DNA of 64,000 bases from Herbidospora solisilvae (GCF_009901565.1 NZ_WXEW01000003.1:311312-375311), one strand, 5' to 3'. Shown: positions 36,013 to 45,934, numbered from the stretch's first letter. Notes: a model not told the origin generated them from the sequence alone. Numbers and translations: made by a program.

Positions 36013-36627
36013 ATGGTGATCAGGTTTGTCGCCGGGCTGCCGCTGCTGGTTCTCGTGACGGTGCTCGGCGTCGTCGCCGAGACCCCCGCCTGGACCGCCG
36101 TCGACGGGGCGCTGGTCCAGGTCGTCCACGACGCGAGAAACCCCGTCCTCACCGGGGTCGCCCTGATCCTCAACCTGCTGTTCGGCACCGAGGCCGGGAT
36201 CGTCATCTCCCTGGCCATGGGGGTGTTCGTGCTGGTCGTGCGGACGCCCGAGGCGGTGCGGGCGCTGCTGGTGGTGCTGGCCGGGTGGGGGCTCGGGGCG
36301 CTGCTGAAGGTCGTGTTCGACCGGCCCCGGCCGCCGGTCGCCTTCTCGATGCTCGGCGAGATGGGCGACACGAGTTTCCCATCGGGGCACGTCTGCCTGA
36401 CGGCCGCCGTGGCCGTGGCCGCCTGGGTGCTGGCCCGGCGGCCCTGGGTCGTCGTGGTCGGCGCGGTGCTCGTGGTGGGGCAGATGCTGGCCCGCGTCTA
36501 TCTCGGGGTGCACTACCCCACCGACGTGCTGGCGGCGGTGCTCGCGGTGGCGGCGTCGTCGATCATCGTGCTCCACGACACGGCCCGCGAGGTTGTCCAC
36601 AGCCTGGGGAGAACTCAGAGCGGGTAG
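36013..36627 (+). CDS. PAP2-family membrane phosphatase
   Basis: This 204-residue integral membrane protein has about five to six helices and the three PAP2 phosphatase motifs: KVVFDRPRPP (about 96-105), SFPSGHVCLTAA (about 118-129) and RVYLGVHYPTDVLAA (about 160-174). Such enzymes remove phosphate from lipid carriers such as undecaprenyl pyrophosphate or from phosphatidic acid at the outer face. The gene is divergent from a sensor kinase and overlaps the 3' end of the convergent DoxX gene by 13 bp. Confidence 0.92.
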   Translation: MVIRFVAGLPLLVLVTVLGVVAETPAWTAVDGALVQVVHDARNPVLTGVALILNLLFGTEAGIVISLAMGVFVLVVRTPEAVRALLVVLAGWGLGALLKVVFDRPRPPVAFSMLGEMGDTSFPSGHVCLTAAVAVAAWVLARRPWVVVVGAVLVVGQMLARVYLGVHYPTDVLAAVLAVAASSIIVLHDTAREVVHSLGRTQSG

Positions 36628-36989
36628 GGCCCGAAGCGCCCCCACGCGACGAACGCCGCCAGCACCAGCAGCACGGCCGCCGGGACGGCCTGCGGAAGCT
36701 CCTTGCGGCGCACGTGGACGAGCACCGCGCCCGCCATGGCGACGGCCAGCCCGGTCGCCGCGATCGGCACGAGGATCGGCGCGATCCCGGTCACCCCCGG
36801 CAACACCAGCCCGAGCGCCCCCAGCGCCTCGACCGCACCGATCGCCTTGACCTGCCCGGCCGAGAAGTCCTCGGTCCACGCGAGGCCCGACTTGGCCAGT
36901 TCCTCCTTGGGACGGCCGATCTTCATCGCGCCCGCGCCGAGGAAGGCCAGGGTGAGGAGGGCCGCGACGACCCAGAGGGCTATGTTCAT
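36615..36989 (-). CDS. DoxX family membrane protein
   Basis: This 124-residue protein has four transmembrane helices. It begins MNIALWVVAALLTLAFLGAGAMKI and carries the DoxX-typical SGLAWTEDFSAGQVKAIGAVEALGALGLVLPG. Relatives act in membrane redox or thiosulfate-linked complexes, but the exact role is unknown. A 16-bp palindrome upstream (37005-37020) suggests control by a MarR- or HxlR-type repressor encoded elsewhere. Confidence 0.9.
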   Translation of the reverse strand: MNIALWVVAALLTLAFLGAGAMKIGRPKEELAKSGLAWTEDFSAGQVKAIGAVEALGALGLVLPGVTGIAPILVPIAATGLAVAMAGAVLVHVRRKELPQAVPAAVLLVLAAFVAWGRFGPYPL

Positions 36990-37004
36990 GGGGGTTTCCT
37001 TTTG

Positions 37005-37020
37005 ACTTGAAGATTCAACT
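37005..37020. promoter_or_regulatory. Palindromic operator-like site upstream of doxX-like gene
   Basis: ACTTGAAGATTCAACT is a 16-bp dyad with one mismatched pair. It lies 15 bp before the DoxX start codon on the minus strand. Sites of the form AGTTGAA-N2-TTCAACT are common targets of MarR-like repressors, and no such gene is seen next to it. Confidence 0.5.
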
Positions 37021-37181
37021 GAAACCTAGTCCATTCCGGACACCGCCCGCCCCCGCTGATTGCCGCGCCGATCAGCCGGGCATGCCCTATGCGCATCCGG
37101 GTCAGACGTCGTGACGTGTCCGTCCGGTTCCCTGTCATACCAATCGTCACCAGTGACCCTTAAGGCCGGTGATGGCCCGGC

Positions 37182-38471
37182 ATGCTCCGCTTCATGCGAA
37201 GGATCGTGCTCGCCTGTGTCCTGCTGCTCGCCCTGTTCGTGGGGGTTCCGGCCCGCGCCGCCACCCCGCCCGACGAGTGCCCGCCGGGCGAGATCGCGGG
37301 CATCACGTCACTCGACGGCGGCTACTGGCTGGCCGGCCGCGACGGCCGCGTGCACGCCTACGGCACCGCGAAGCTCTTCGGCTCCCCCGGCAGGCCCGCG
37401 GCCACCATCGAGGCGACCGCGTCGGGGGAGGGCTACTGGCTCGCCGCCGCCGACGGCACCGTCTGGGCGTATGGCGACGCGAAGGTCGCCCGCACGACCA
37501 CGCCCGCGCTGACCTCCCCGGTCGTCGGGTCGACGCGTACCGAGAGCGGCCTGTGGCTGACCACCGCCGACGGCACCGTGGTCGCCCCCGACGGCACCCT
37601 CACGGCGCGCAGACATGCGGTCGTCGACATCGTGGCCACCGCGTCGGGGAAGGGCTACTGGCTCGTCGCGGCCGACGGCTCGGTCTGGGCGTACGGGGAC
37701 GCGGCGGCCGTACCGAAGAAGCCCTCGAACCTGAAGGCCCCCGTCGTCTCCGCCACCTCAGCGGGCGCCGGACTGGTGCTCGCCGGCGCCGACGGCGCGG
37801 TGTTCGCCCTGGCCGGGGCCGCCTTCCACGGCTCGGCGGCGTCCCTGCGGCTCGCCAAGCCCGTCATCGGCGTCGCGGCGGCCACCGCCGACGGCTACAC
37901 CCTCGCGGCGGGCGACGGCGCCGTCTTCACCTTCGGCACCGACGGCTTCATGGGCAACGCCGTCACGACGGCCGCCGACTGCGCCCCGCCCGAGCCCACC
38001 CCCGGCTCGGAGATCGTGCGGATCGCCACCGCGATCAAGGACGGCCGGGCCATGCAGGGCTGGCAGGGCGGCTTCGTCCCCTACGCGTGGGGCGGCGGCC
38101 ACGGCTCGGCCCCCGGCCCGTCGTTCGGCACCTGCAACTGGTACACCGGCCCGCTCCCGTGCCGCGCCGACGTGACGTTCGGCGTCGACTGCTCGGGCTT
38201 CGCCCGCTGGGTCTATCACCTGGCCTACGGCCGCGACGTCCTGGGCGGCGAGAACACCAACGGCCAGCTCAGGAAGCTGACCAGGTCGACGACCGGCCGC
38301 CCAGGAGACCTCGTCTTCTACGGCCGCAGTCCGTCGGACACCCGCCACGTGGCCGTCTTCATCGGCGACGGCAAGGTCATCAACGCCCTGCGCACCGGAA
38401 CGGTGATCCGCGTCGACCCGATCGACGTGAGCAGGGACCGCCTGCCCGGCTTCTACCGCGTGGCGGCCTGA
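37182..38471 (+). CDS. Secreted NlpC/P60 peptidase with beta-propeller-like repeats
   Basis: This 429-residue exported protein has a signal peptide (1 to about 27, ending ARAA). Residues about 40-265 hold six imperfect repeats of about 40 residues, each with a GYWLxxxDGxVxAYGxA core (for example GYWLVAADGSVWAYGDA), possibly folding as a propeller that binds wall polymer. The C-terminal NlpC/P60 domain has the catalytic Cys near 337 in GVDCSGFARWVYH and the His near 389 in DTRHVAVFIGDGKVINA, with WGGG before it. It probably cleaves peptidoglycan stem peptides. Confidence 0.9.
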   Translation: MLRFMRRIVLACVLLLALFVGVPARAATPPDECPPGEIAGITSLDGGYWLAGRDGRVHAYGTAKLFGSPGRPAATIEATASGEGYWLAAADGTVWAYGDAKVARTTTPALTSPVVGSTRTESGLWLTTADGTVVAPDGTLTARRHAVVDIVATASGKGYWLVAADGSVWAYGDAAAVPKKPSNLKAPVVSATSAGAGLVLAGADGAVFALAGAAFHGSAASLRLAKPVIGVAAATADGYTLAAGDGAVFTFGTDGFMGNAVTTAADCAPPEPTPGSEIVRIATAIKDGRAMQGWQGGFVPYAWGGGHGSAPGPSFGTCNWYTGPLPCRADVTFGVDCSGFARWVYHLAYGRDVLGGENTNGQLRKLTRSTTGRPGDLVFYGRSPSDTRHVAVFIGDGKVINALRTGTVIRVDPIDVSRDRLPGFYRVAA

Positions 38472-38842
38472 CGGGGCACGAGCCGGATGGTCGTCTCCTT
38501 GGCCGGACCGGCGACCATCGGGTCGACGTAGGCGGTGTCCTGGTCGCGATACTTCATCCGGTACGCCAGGTCGATCCCGTCGTTGACCGTCGAGTCGCCC
38601 TCCAGCACGAACCCGACGTCCTTGCTGACCCCGCCGGCGCTCACGTGCCCCTCACCCCGTTCCCGCGCGGCCCGGAACCACCGGCCGCCCTCGCCCTTGT
38701 AGGAGCGGACGTAGAGGTCGTCGTCGTGCCGGACGACCCAGACGGTGACGGGCTTGAGGAAGCTGCCGTCGGCCCGCTGGGGCGAGATCTCCAGCTCCTC
38801 GGCCTCTCCGATGGCGACGAGTTCGTCCTGAGTCCATGTCAT
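38453..38842 (-). CDS. DUF2255 family protein
   Basis: This 129-residue cytoplasmic protein starts at ATG 38842 (an in-frame TTG at 38851 is possible). The order of blocks matches DUF2255: an N-terminal TQDELVAIGEAEELEISPQRADGSF, TVWVVRHDDDLYVRSYKG and GRWFRAARERGEGHVSAGGVSKDV. These resemble nitroreductase- or pyridoxamine-oxidase-like small barrels. Function unknown. Its 3' end overlaps the NlpC/P60 gene end by 19 bp on the opposite strand. Confidence 0.82.
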   Translation of the reverse strand: MTWTQDELVAIGEAEELEISPQRADGSFLKPVTVWVVRHDDDLYVRSYKGEGGRWFRAARERGEGHVSAGGVSKDVGFVLEGDSTVNDGIDLAYRMKYRDQDTAYVDPMVAGPAKETTIRLVPRQAATR

Positions 38843-38893
38843 GGTCGTCAATGCTCCGCCGCGCCCCCGGGCGAGAGCCGGAGGCTCGCCGGG

Positions 38894-39385
38894 TCAGGCC
38901 ATCGTCTTCTGGCCGTCGATGGTCTCGCGGATGATGTCGGCGTGGCCCGCGTGCTGGGCGATCTCGCCGAACAGGTGGGTGAAGGCACGGCGGGCCGAGC
39001 GGGTCGCGCCCGGCGGGAACCACGGTGCGCGGGGCAGTTCGTGGACCTGGTCGAGGTCGAGGGTGCGGACCAGGTCGTCGGTCGCGGTGGCGGTGCCCTC
39101 CCAGATGGCCAGCAGGTCGTCGAGCTGCTCGTCGTCCTCCATGCGGAACTGGCTCGCCCAGTCGACCTGGACGGCCTGCATCGCCTCCGCGCCGCCCGAG
39201 GCGAAGCGGGCCCAGGCGGCCTCCATCAGGGCGACGTGCTTGACGATGCCGCCGAGGCACAGGTCGCTGGCCGTCGGGCGGAGGCGGGCCTGTTCGTCGG
39301 TCAGGCCGTCGACGGCGTGGCGGAGGAAGCGGCGTTGCGCGGCGAGGGACTCGATGAGGTCGGCGCGTTCCTGCTCTGTGGTCAT
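38894..39385 (-). CDS. DinB family protein
   Basis: This 163-residue four-helix-bundle protein of the DinB/DUF664 type is supported by the order LAAQRRFLRHAVDGLTDEQA, LGGIVKHVALMEAAW and FGEIAQHAGHADIIRETIDG. It contains the His residues that bind a metal in the family (KHVALME and QHAGHAD). ATG 39385 is preferred over 39394 because GAGGAAG abuts 39394 but is well spaced from 39385. It lies just downstream of the RraA-like gene and the two are likely co-transcribed. DinB relatives include thiol-dependent transferases, but the substrate is unknown. Confidence 0.88.
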   Translation of the reverse strand: MTTEQERADLIESLAAQRRFLRHAVDGLTDEQARLRPTASDLCLGGIVKHVALMEAAWARFASGGAEAMQAVQVDWASQFRMEDDEQLDDLLAIWEGTATATDDLVRTLDLDQVHELPRAPWFPPGATRSARRAFTHLFGEIAQHAGHADIIRETIDGQKTMA

Positions 39386-39390
39386 GTCGG

Positions 39391-39861
39391 TCATCTTCCT
39401 CGGGTGGTCACCAGAATGCCGTCGTCGTCGCTGTAGATCGTCGCGCCGGGGTGGAACAACACCCCGCCGAAGATGACGGCGACGTCGCGGGTGCCGAGAC
39501 CGTGTTTGTGGCTCTTGCGCGGGTTGCTGCCGAGCGCCTTGACGCCCAGGTCGATGGCGCCGAGGGCGACCACGTCGCGGACGGCGCCGTTGACGACCAC
39601 GCCCGCCCAGCCGTTGGCGGCGGCCGTGCCGGCGATGACGTCGCCCAGCAGGGCGGCCTCCAGGGAGCCGCCGCCGTCGACGACCAGGGCCCGGCCCTCG
39701 CCGGGCTCCTCCAGGATCGACTTGAGCAGCGCGTTGTCCTCGTGGCAGCGGAGCGTCGTGATCAGGCCGTGGAAGGCGCGGCGGGCGCCGTACTGACGGA
39801 ACTGGAGGCTGCACGACTGCAGGGCCTCGCCATGCTCGTCGTAAAGATCGGCGGTGGACAT
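39391..39861 (-). CDS. RraA-like protein
   Basis: This 156-residue protein of the RraA family has the active-site loop [28 protein letters not shown], then [23 protein letters not shown]. These correspond to the GGx20RD signature of RraA and class II HMG/4-hydroxy-4-methyl-2-oxoglutarate aldolases. In proteobacteria RraA inhibits RNase E, while others are metal-dependent pyruvate aldolases. Which applies here cannot be told from sequence. ATG 39861 is spaced 9 nt after GAGG, better than ATG 39867. Confidence 0.9.
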   Translation of the reverse strand: MSTADLYDEHGEALQSCSLQFRQYGARRAFHGLITTLRCHEDNALLKSILEEPGEGRALVVDGGGSLEAALLGDVIAGTAAANGWAGVVVNGAVRDVVALGAIDLGVKALGSNPRKSHKHGLGTRDVAVIFGGVLFHPGATIYSDDDGILVTTRGR

Positions 39862-39921
39862 GTGCATGATCCTCGCATGCCGTCACCTTGGGTGACCGTG
39901 CAGTCACTAGGGTGCCGGTCC

Positions 39922-40317
39922 ATGAGGTTCTTGCTTCGGGCTCTCGTGGCCCTCGTGGCCGCCGGCGGTGTGGTGTTGGGCGCGCCCGCCGCGCACGCCG
40001 ATCCCGAGCCCTCGTTGCTCGGCGGGATCGTCGGGGCCGACCTGGGCTCGGTGGTCGGACTGGTGCCGAGCCTGGTCTGCGGCAACCGGCTGATCAACTA
40101 CAACTCGCCCGTGGACAACTCGCCGACGCTCTGCGTCAACGGGGCCATCGCCAGCGGGAACTCGGTCGACAGCGGCAACTACAGCAACAAGGGGAATCCG
40201 GTGAACAGCGGGAACTTCTCCAACGCCAACGGGGCGACCAGCAGCAACAACTCCTCCAACAGCGCGAACCTCGCCAACGGGCCTCAGAAGACCAAGGTCG
40301 GGGGTCTGGTCAAATGA
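39922..40317 (+). CDS. Secreted Asn-rich repeat protein A
   Basis: This 131-residue exported protein has a signal peptide (1 to about 27, ending AHA), a hydrophobic Gly-rich stretch (LLGGIVGADLGSVVGLVPSL) and two Cys. The C-terminal half consists of short Asn/Ser/Gly repeats such as NSGNYSN and NSGNFSNANG. The basic end QKTKVGGLVK follows. The stop overlaps the next gene (ATGA). That gene encodes a second protein with the same repeat, so the two are probably made together. I recognise no characterised family. The repeat could form a beta-solenoid or a phase-separating surface layer (speculative). Confidence 0.78.
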   Translation: MRFLLRALVALVAAGGVVLGAPAAHADPEPSLLGGIVGADLGSVVGLVPSLVCGNRLINYNSPVDNSPTLCVNGAIASGNSVDSGNYSNKGNPVNSGNFSNANGATSSNNSSNSANLANGPQKTKVGGLVK

Positions 40318-40598
40318 TGATCATCGCGACGCTCGCCATCGTCCCGGCCCTGATGGGCGGCGGCCCGGGGCCGATCGCGTCGGCCGGCATCACCAACGTC
40401 ACCAAGGACCGCGGCGCCATCACCAACGTCGGCAACAGTTACAACAGCGGCAATTACCGCAATCGCAAGAACGGCGTGAACAGCGGCAACTTCTCCAACG
40501 TGAACGGGTCGGCCAACAGCGTGAACGCCTCGGTCGCCTCGAACTTCGCCGACGGTCGGCAGAAGATCATCGTCATCGGCGGGAAGCGCAAACACTAG
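40314..40598 (+). CDS. Secreted Asn-rich repeat protein B
   Basis: This 94-residue protein starts at ATG 40314 or 40317. It has a short hydrophobic N-terminus (MIIATLAIVPALMGGG) that may act as a signal, then NVGNSYNSGNYRNRKNG, VNSGNFSNVNG and a basic end RQKIIVIGGKRKH. The central block aligns with protein A position by position (NSGNY, VNSGNFSN, NG, S-N, A-N/D-G-Q-K), so the two genes are diverged duplicates. The stop shares CTAG with the convergent P450 stop. No Cys is present, unlike in protein A. Confidence 0.72.
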   Translation: MMIIATLAIVPALMGGGPGPIASAGITNVTKDRGAITNVGNSYNSGNYRNRKNGVNSGNFSNVNGSANSVNASVASNFADGRQKIIVIGGKRKH

Positions 40599-41724
40599 AG
40601 CCGGACCGGCAGTGCGGTCAGCCGGTAGGTGCCCGGGTCGGGGGTGCGCAGCGTCGCAGGGTCGGCGGCGAGCTCCAGGTCGCGCTTGAGCAGCTCGGTC
40701 AGCGCGACCTGGGTGGTCACCCGGGCGATCGAGGCGCCGACGCAGAAGTGCGGGCCGTGCGCGAAGCCCAGGTGGGGCGCGCGTTCGCGGGTGACGTCGA
40801 GCTCCTCGGGGTCGTCGAAGACCCGGGGGTCGCGGTTGCCGCCCACGAGCGCGCAGGTCACCGGGGTGCCGCCGGCGATCTCGACCCCGCACAGGTCCAT
40901 GGGCTCGTGGGCGTAGCGGGGGATCGACAACATCGTCGGGCCGCAGAACCGGGTCAGCTCCTCGACCGCTCTCGGCATCAGGCCGGGCCGCTCGCGGAGC
41001 ACGGCCAGTTGGGCGGGGTGGGCGAGCAGGGCCAGCACGGCGTTGGCGATGAGGTTCGTGGGGGTCTGACCGGCGAGGACCAGGTGCCAGACCAGGGTCA
41101 CGAGCTCCTGGTCGGTCAGTTCCGTGGTCACCAGGTCGGACAGCAGGTCGTCACCCGGCTCGGCGCGCCGCCGGGCCACCGCCGCCTTGGCGCCGTCCAT
41201 GATGCCGGGGATCGCCGCCGCGAAGCCGGGGCCGCCGGGCGTGTCGACGACCCGGCCGTAGGCGCGCCACCGCTCGCGGTCGTCCTCGGGGACGCCGACC
41301 AGGGCGCAGATCACGTCCATGGGCAGCGGACGGGTGAAGGCGGAGATGAGGTCCGTCTCGCCGTCGAGCGGGTCGAGCAGGCGGCCGACGATCTCGGTGA
41401 TCCGGGCGCGGAACGCCTCGGCCCGGCGCGGGGTGAAGGCCGGGGCGGCGGCCTTGCGCAGGCGGGCATGCTCGGCGCCGTTCATCTCGCTCATGGTCCG
41501 CATGTACGGAAGACAGTCGTCGGGCACGTCGGGACGCATGAAGCTCTCCGACCGGATCTCCAGCCGGGGATCGGTGAGCGCCGCCCGAATGTCGTCGTAG
41601 CGGGTGACGACCATCCACTCCGGGGCTCCCGGCATCCGGAGGACGGCGAGCGGGCCCGCCTCCCTGGCCCGGCCGTAGACGCCGAACGGGTGCCCATGGT
41701 GGCGGCGAGGTCGATCTCGTACAC
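40595..41724 (-). CDS. Cytochrome P450 with an apparent frameshift near the N-terminus
   Basis: The main frame encodes a bacterial P450. The I-helix is LVWHLVLAGQTPTNLIANAV (AGxxP where AGxxT is usual), followed by an ExxR-type EELTRF region, RDPRVFDDPEELDVTR and the haem Cys in LGFAHGPHFCVGASIARV. The best start is GTG 41724, preceded by GGAGGG, giving MYEIDLAATMGT. The conserved continuation HPFGVYGRAREAGPLAV, however, lies in another frame from about 41692. A one-base loss at about 41690-41700 is implied. Without correction the longest clean product would start at ATG 41635 (346 residues). It is divergent from a TetR gene. Confidence 0.88.
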
Positions 41725-41739
41725 GAGCCCTCCGACATT

Positions 41740-41758
41740 CAGATGATGAGAACATCTG
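41740..41758. promoter_or_regulatory. Inverted repeat in the P450/TetR divergent promoter
   Basis: CAGATG-N7-CATCTG has perfect 6-bp arms. It lies between the P450 start (41724) and a TATCCT -10-like box (41770-41775) of the TetR gene. It is the likely operator of the divergent TetR. Confidence 0.55.
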
Positions 41759-41807
41759 GATGGCGACGCTATCCTGGGCGATGTCGGTCCGGCAAGGCGG
41801 AGGCGAA

Positions 41808-42752
41808 ATGGCTCGGCTGTCCCGTGTGGAGCACCAGCGGCTCACCCGTGAGAAGGTGCTCGCCGCCGCGCGCGCCGAATTCCTCCTGTACGGCTTCCGC
41901 GACGCGAAGATAGACGACATCGCCGAGCGGGCCGAGCTCACCCGGGGCGCGGTCTACTCCAACTTCCCCGGCAAACGGGCGCTCTACTTCGCGGTCCTGG
42001 CCGCCGAACGTCCCGCCGTGACGGCCGCGCCCGCGACCACCAGGGCCCAGGCCCTCCACGAGTTCGCCCGCGCCTGGCTGGCCGGTGTGCCGATCAGCTC
42101 GGAGGCGTGGCTGGGCCGCGACCTGCTGCCCGAGGTCATGGCCGACGAGGCGACCCGCAAGCCGTTCGCCCAGCTCGTCAAGCTGAGCGCGATCCTGCTC
42201 GGCCTGACCCTCGAACGCCTCGACCCGGGCGCCGGCCGGCAGGTCCGGGTCGCCGAACAGGCGCTCACGATGCTCCACGGCGCCGGCCAGTTCAGCGGCT
42301 TCACCGACCTGTTCGACGTGGTCCGCGCCTGCGAACACCTCGCCGCCCTCGACCTCGGCGACTCCTGGCCGCCGCCCCACCTGGCGTTCGCGGCCAAGGT
42401 CGACGTGGTCGACGAACCGGCCGGCGACCTGCCCGACGGCGTCGTGGTCACCCTCGCGCCCCATCGGGTGTCGGCCGTCGAAGAGGCCATGCGGGCCACC
42501 TCCGACGACGTGACCCTCATCGTGGCGGCGGGCGAGGAGCTGGCGCTGCTGGCCGAGCTCGTCATCGGCGACACCCTGCACTGCCTGGAGCCTCTCCGCG
42601 CCGCCCCGCCGTTGCGGGTGCTCTACGGGCCGGAGGGCGTGAGTACGACGGAGACGGCCGTCCGGGTCACGAACGGCCGCATCGTGGCCAGGGCCGAGGG
42701 TTTCGGCGCCTGCCACGCCGTCGCATCACATCCGGTGCGCCCGCTGCTGTGA
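41808..42752 (+). CDS. TetR family transcriptional regulator (long C-terminal domain)
   Basis: This 314-residue protein starts at ATG 41808 with a GGCGGAGG site (a second in-frame ATG at 41781 lies 5 nt after TATCCT). The TetR helix-turn-helix occupies about 12-58 (REKVLAAARAEFLLYGFRDAKIDDIAERAELTRGAVYSNFPGK, in part). The C-terminal region (about 200-314) is longer than in most TetR proteins. It includes VTLAPHRVSAVEEAMRATSDD and a small alpha/beta domain that may bind a ligand. It is divergent from the P450 with a dyad between, so it probably represses that gene. Confidence 0.9.
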   Translation: MARLSRVEHQRLTREKVLAAARAEFLLYGFRDAKIDDIAERAELTRGAVYSNFPGKRALYFAVLAAERPAVTAAPATTRAQALHEFARAWLAGVPISSEAWLGRDLLPEVMADEATRKPFAQLVKLSAILLGLTLERLDPGAGRQVRVAEQALTMLHGAGQFSGFTDLFDVVRACEHLAALDLGDSWPPPHLAFAAKVDVVDEPAGDLPDGVVVTLAPHRVSAVEEAMRATSDDVTLIVAAGEELALLAELVIGDTLHCLEPLRAAPPLRVLYGPEGVSTTETAVRVTNGRIVARAEGFGACHAVASHPVRPLL

Positions 42753-42806
42753 CCTGAGACAACGGGCGCCCGGAGATCGGTGGCCGACGGTTTCCCGCCG
42801 GCTGTT

Positions 42807-42912
42807 CACAGCCTGTGGACGACGACACCGGACGCCGCGCCCGCCCGCCCGGGACGGGGTCAGGTTCGCCCGTCCGGCCGACGTTTCCGCGATGGTCGTC
42901 CACAGCCTGTGG
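42807..42912. repeat. Pair of inverted CCACAGCCTGTGG elements with DnaA-box-like 9-mers
   Basis: CACAGCCTGTGGACGAC (42807-42823) and GTCGTCCACAGCCTGTGG (42895-42912) form a near-perfect inverted pair (16 of 17). Each contains its own CACAG-C-CTGTG dyad. They contain two TCGTCCACA 9-mers in opposite orientation and the weaker CTGTTCACA and ATTTCCACA, all close to the actinobacterial DnaA box TTGTCCACA. The region lies between convergent genes, so it could equally be a bidirectional terminator. Confidence 0.6.
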
Positions 42913-42915
42913 AAA

Positions 42916-44415
<1,500 letters not shown>

Positions 44416-44416
44416 C

Positions 44417-44899
44417 TCAGATCAGCCCCTCCAGCGGCCCGCCGGGCAGCGTGACGCCGAGACCCTTCACGAAGGCCAGGTAGGACGCCACGGCCAGCAC
44501 GATCGCCAGCGCCCCGGCCCGCAGCCGGTTCTCGGCGCCGAGCACCCACGACACGCCGAAGAACAGCAGCGCGCCCGCGACGATCCAGCCCAGCAGGTCG
44601 ACCGACGCGGCGAACGCCAGGAAGATCACGCTGATCAGGGCCACCGACTTCTTGTCGGACGTCGCCGACGGGTCGACGTCCTCGCTCTCCTCCGGGTCGC
44701 CCTGTCCACCCCGGAGCACGTCGACCACATAGAACACGCCGGTCGCGATCATGGCGGAGCCGACGATGATCGGGAAGAACCGCGGTCCCAGCCCGAGCGT
44801 CGAAGCCGCCGCCGTCACGTCGGCGGTGCCGACGATGACGAACACGCCGAGGGCCAGCACGGCCCCCGCGAGCAGCAGTTCCGGGTTCCTCCACCTCAT
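44417..44899 (-). CDS. tctB: Tripartite tricarboxylate transporter, small permease TctB
   Basis: This 160-residue membrane protein has four predicted helices ([47 protein letters not shown]; then two C-terminal helices) separated by an acidic cytoplasmic loop ([15 protein letters not shown]). The LGPRFFP motif is typical of TctB. The ATG at 44899 shares its first base with the last base of the tctC stop. It lies one base upstream of tctA in the same operon. Confidence 0.92.
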   Translation of the reverse strand: MRWRNPELLLAGAVLALGVFVIVGTADVTAAASTLGLGPRFFPIIVGSAMIATGVFYVVDVLRGGQGDPEESEDVDPSATSDKKSVALISVIFLAFAASVDLLGWIVAGALLFFGVSWVLGAENRLRAGALAIVLAVASYLAFVKGLGVTLPGGPLEGLI

Positions 44900-45861
44900 C
44901 AGGACACGAGCCCCATCTCGGCGATGATGCCCTTCACCCGGGCCGACTCGGAGTTCAGATAGTCGGCGAACGGCTGCCCGGTCTGGAAGACGTCGATCCA
45001 GCCGTTCTTGGCCACCGCGTCCTTCCACGCCGCCGAGTCGTGCATCTTGGTCACCAGGTCGGTGAGCGACTGCTTGGCGGCGTCGTCGAGCCCGCCCGGA
45101 GCCACGAACCCGCGCCAGTTGGCGAGTTCGACGTCGAGCCCTCCCTCCTTCAGCGTCGGCGCGTCGATGCTCTCCAGACGGTCGGGCGACGAGACGCCCA
45201 GCGCGCGCAGCTTGCCCGACTTGACGTGCTCGGCGAACTCGCCGATGCCGGAGATGCCGATCGCGACCTTGCCGCCGAGCAGCGAGTTCAGCGCCTCACC
45301 GCCGCCCGAGTGGGCGATGTAGTTGACCAGCTTCGGGTCGACCCCGGCCGCCTTGGCCATCAGCCCGGCCAGGATGTGGTCGGTGCCGCCGGCCGAACCG
45401 CCGGCCACGGCGACCTTGGCGGGGTCGGTCTTCCACGCGGTCGCGAGGTCCTGAAGGGTCTGGAAGGGCGAGTTCGCGGGCACGACGACGATCTCGTACT
45501 CCTCGGTCAGCTTGGCGATCGGCGTCGTCTCGGCCAGCGTGACCTGGGACTTGTTCTGCTCGATGGCGCCCACCATGACCAGGCCCATCGTCATGAGCAG
45601 GTTGCCGTTGCCCTTCTCCCCGACGAGCTGGGTGAGGCCGATCGTGCCACCGGCGCCGGGCACGTTGTAGACCTCGACCTTGAGGTTCGGGTCGGCCGAC
45701 TTGAAGGCCTGCTCGGCGGTCCTGGACGTGGTGTCCCACCCGCCGCCGGGCGCGGCCGGAGCCATGATCTTCAGGGCCGAGGTTCCGCCGCCGGACGACG
45801 GGGCCCCACATGCCGCGACGGCGGCCAGCAGCGCCGCCGCCAATATCAGAGTTCGTCGCAT
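44899..45861 (-). CDS. tctC: Tripartite tricarboxylate transporter, substrate-binding lipoprotein TctC
   Basis: About 320 residues from ATG 45861 (GGGAG site; GTG 45876 is less likely). A lipoprotein signal (LILAAALLAAVAACGA) is followed by the Bug/TctC fold: KIMAPAAPGGGWDTTSRTAEQAF, NVPGAGGTIGLTQLV and AGGSAGGTDHILAGLMAKAAGVDPKLVNYI. The family binds C4-C6 carboxylates with the conserved APGGxxD loop. It is the first gene of the TctCBA operon and divergent from the CitA/CitB pair, which is expected to sense the same substrate class. Confidence 0.94.
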   Translation of the reverse strand: MRRTLILAAALLAAVAACGAPSSGGGTSALKIMAPAAPGGGWDTTSRTAEQAFKSADPNLKVEVYNVPGAGGTIGLTQLVGEKGNGNLLMTMGLVMVGAIEQNKSQVTLAETTPIAKLTEEYEIVVVPANSPFQTLQDLATAWKTDPAKVAVAGGSAGGTDHILAGLMAKAAGVDPKLVNYIAHSGGGEALNSLLGGKVAIGISGIGEFAEHVKSGKLRALGVSSPDRLESIDAPTLKEGGLDVELANWRGFVAPGGLDDAAKQSLTDLVTKMHDSAAWKDAVAKNGWIDVFQTGQPFADYLNSESARVKGIIAEMGLVS

Positions 45862-45934
45862 CGCCGACTCCCACACTGGTTACCTGAACGTGGTGAGGAT
45901 GCTGAGCGAACCCGCACGATCCGTCGATCCTTTA

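Noticed and set aside
36593-36601. Exact actinobacterial DnaA box TTGTCCACA
   Set aside because: A lone box inside the 3' end of a coding region is likely chance. It is mentioned only with the 42.8-kb cluster.
36990-37181. Possible ydaO (c-di-AMP) riboswitch ahead of the NlpC/P60 gene
   Set aside because: Such switches often precede wall hydrolases in actinobacteria, but the 192-bp gap lacks the conserved core elements and is too short for an obvious expression platform.
39922-40598. Mycobacterial PE/PPE-type repeat proteins
   Set aside because: The proteins lack the PE or PPE N-terminal motif and instead have a signal peptide, so only the Asn-Gly bias is shared.
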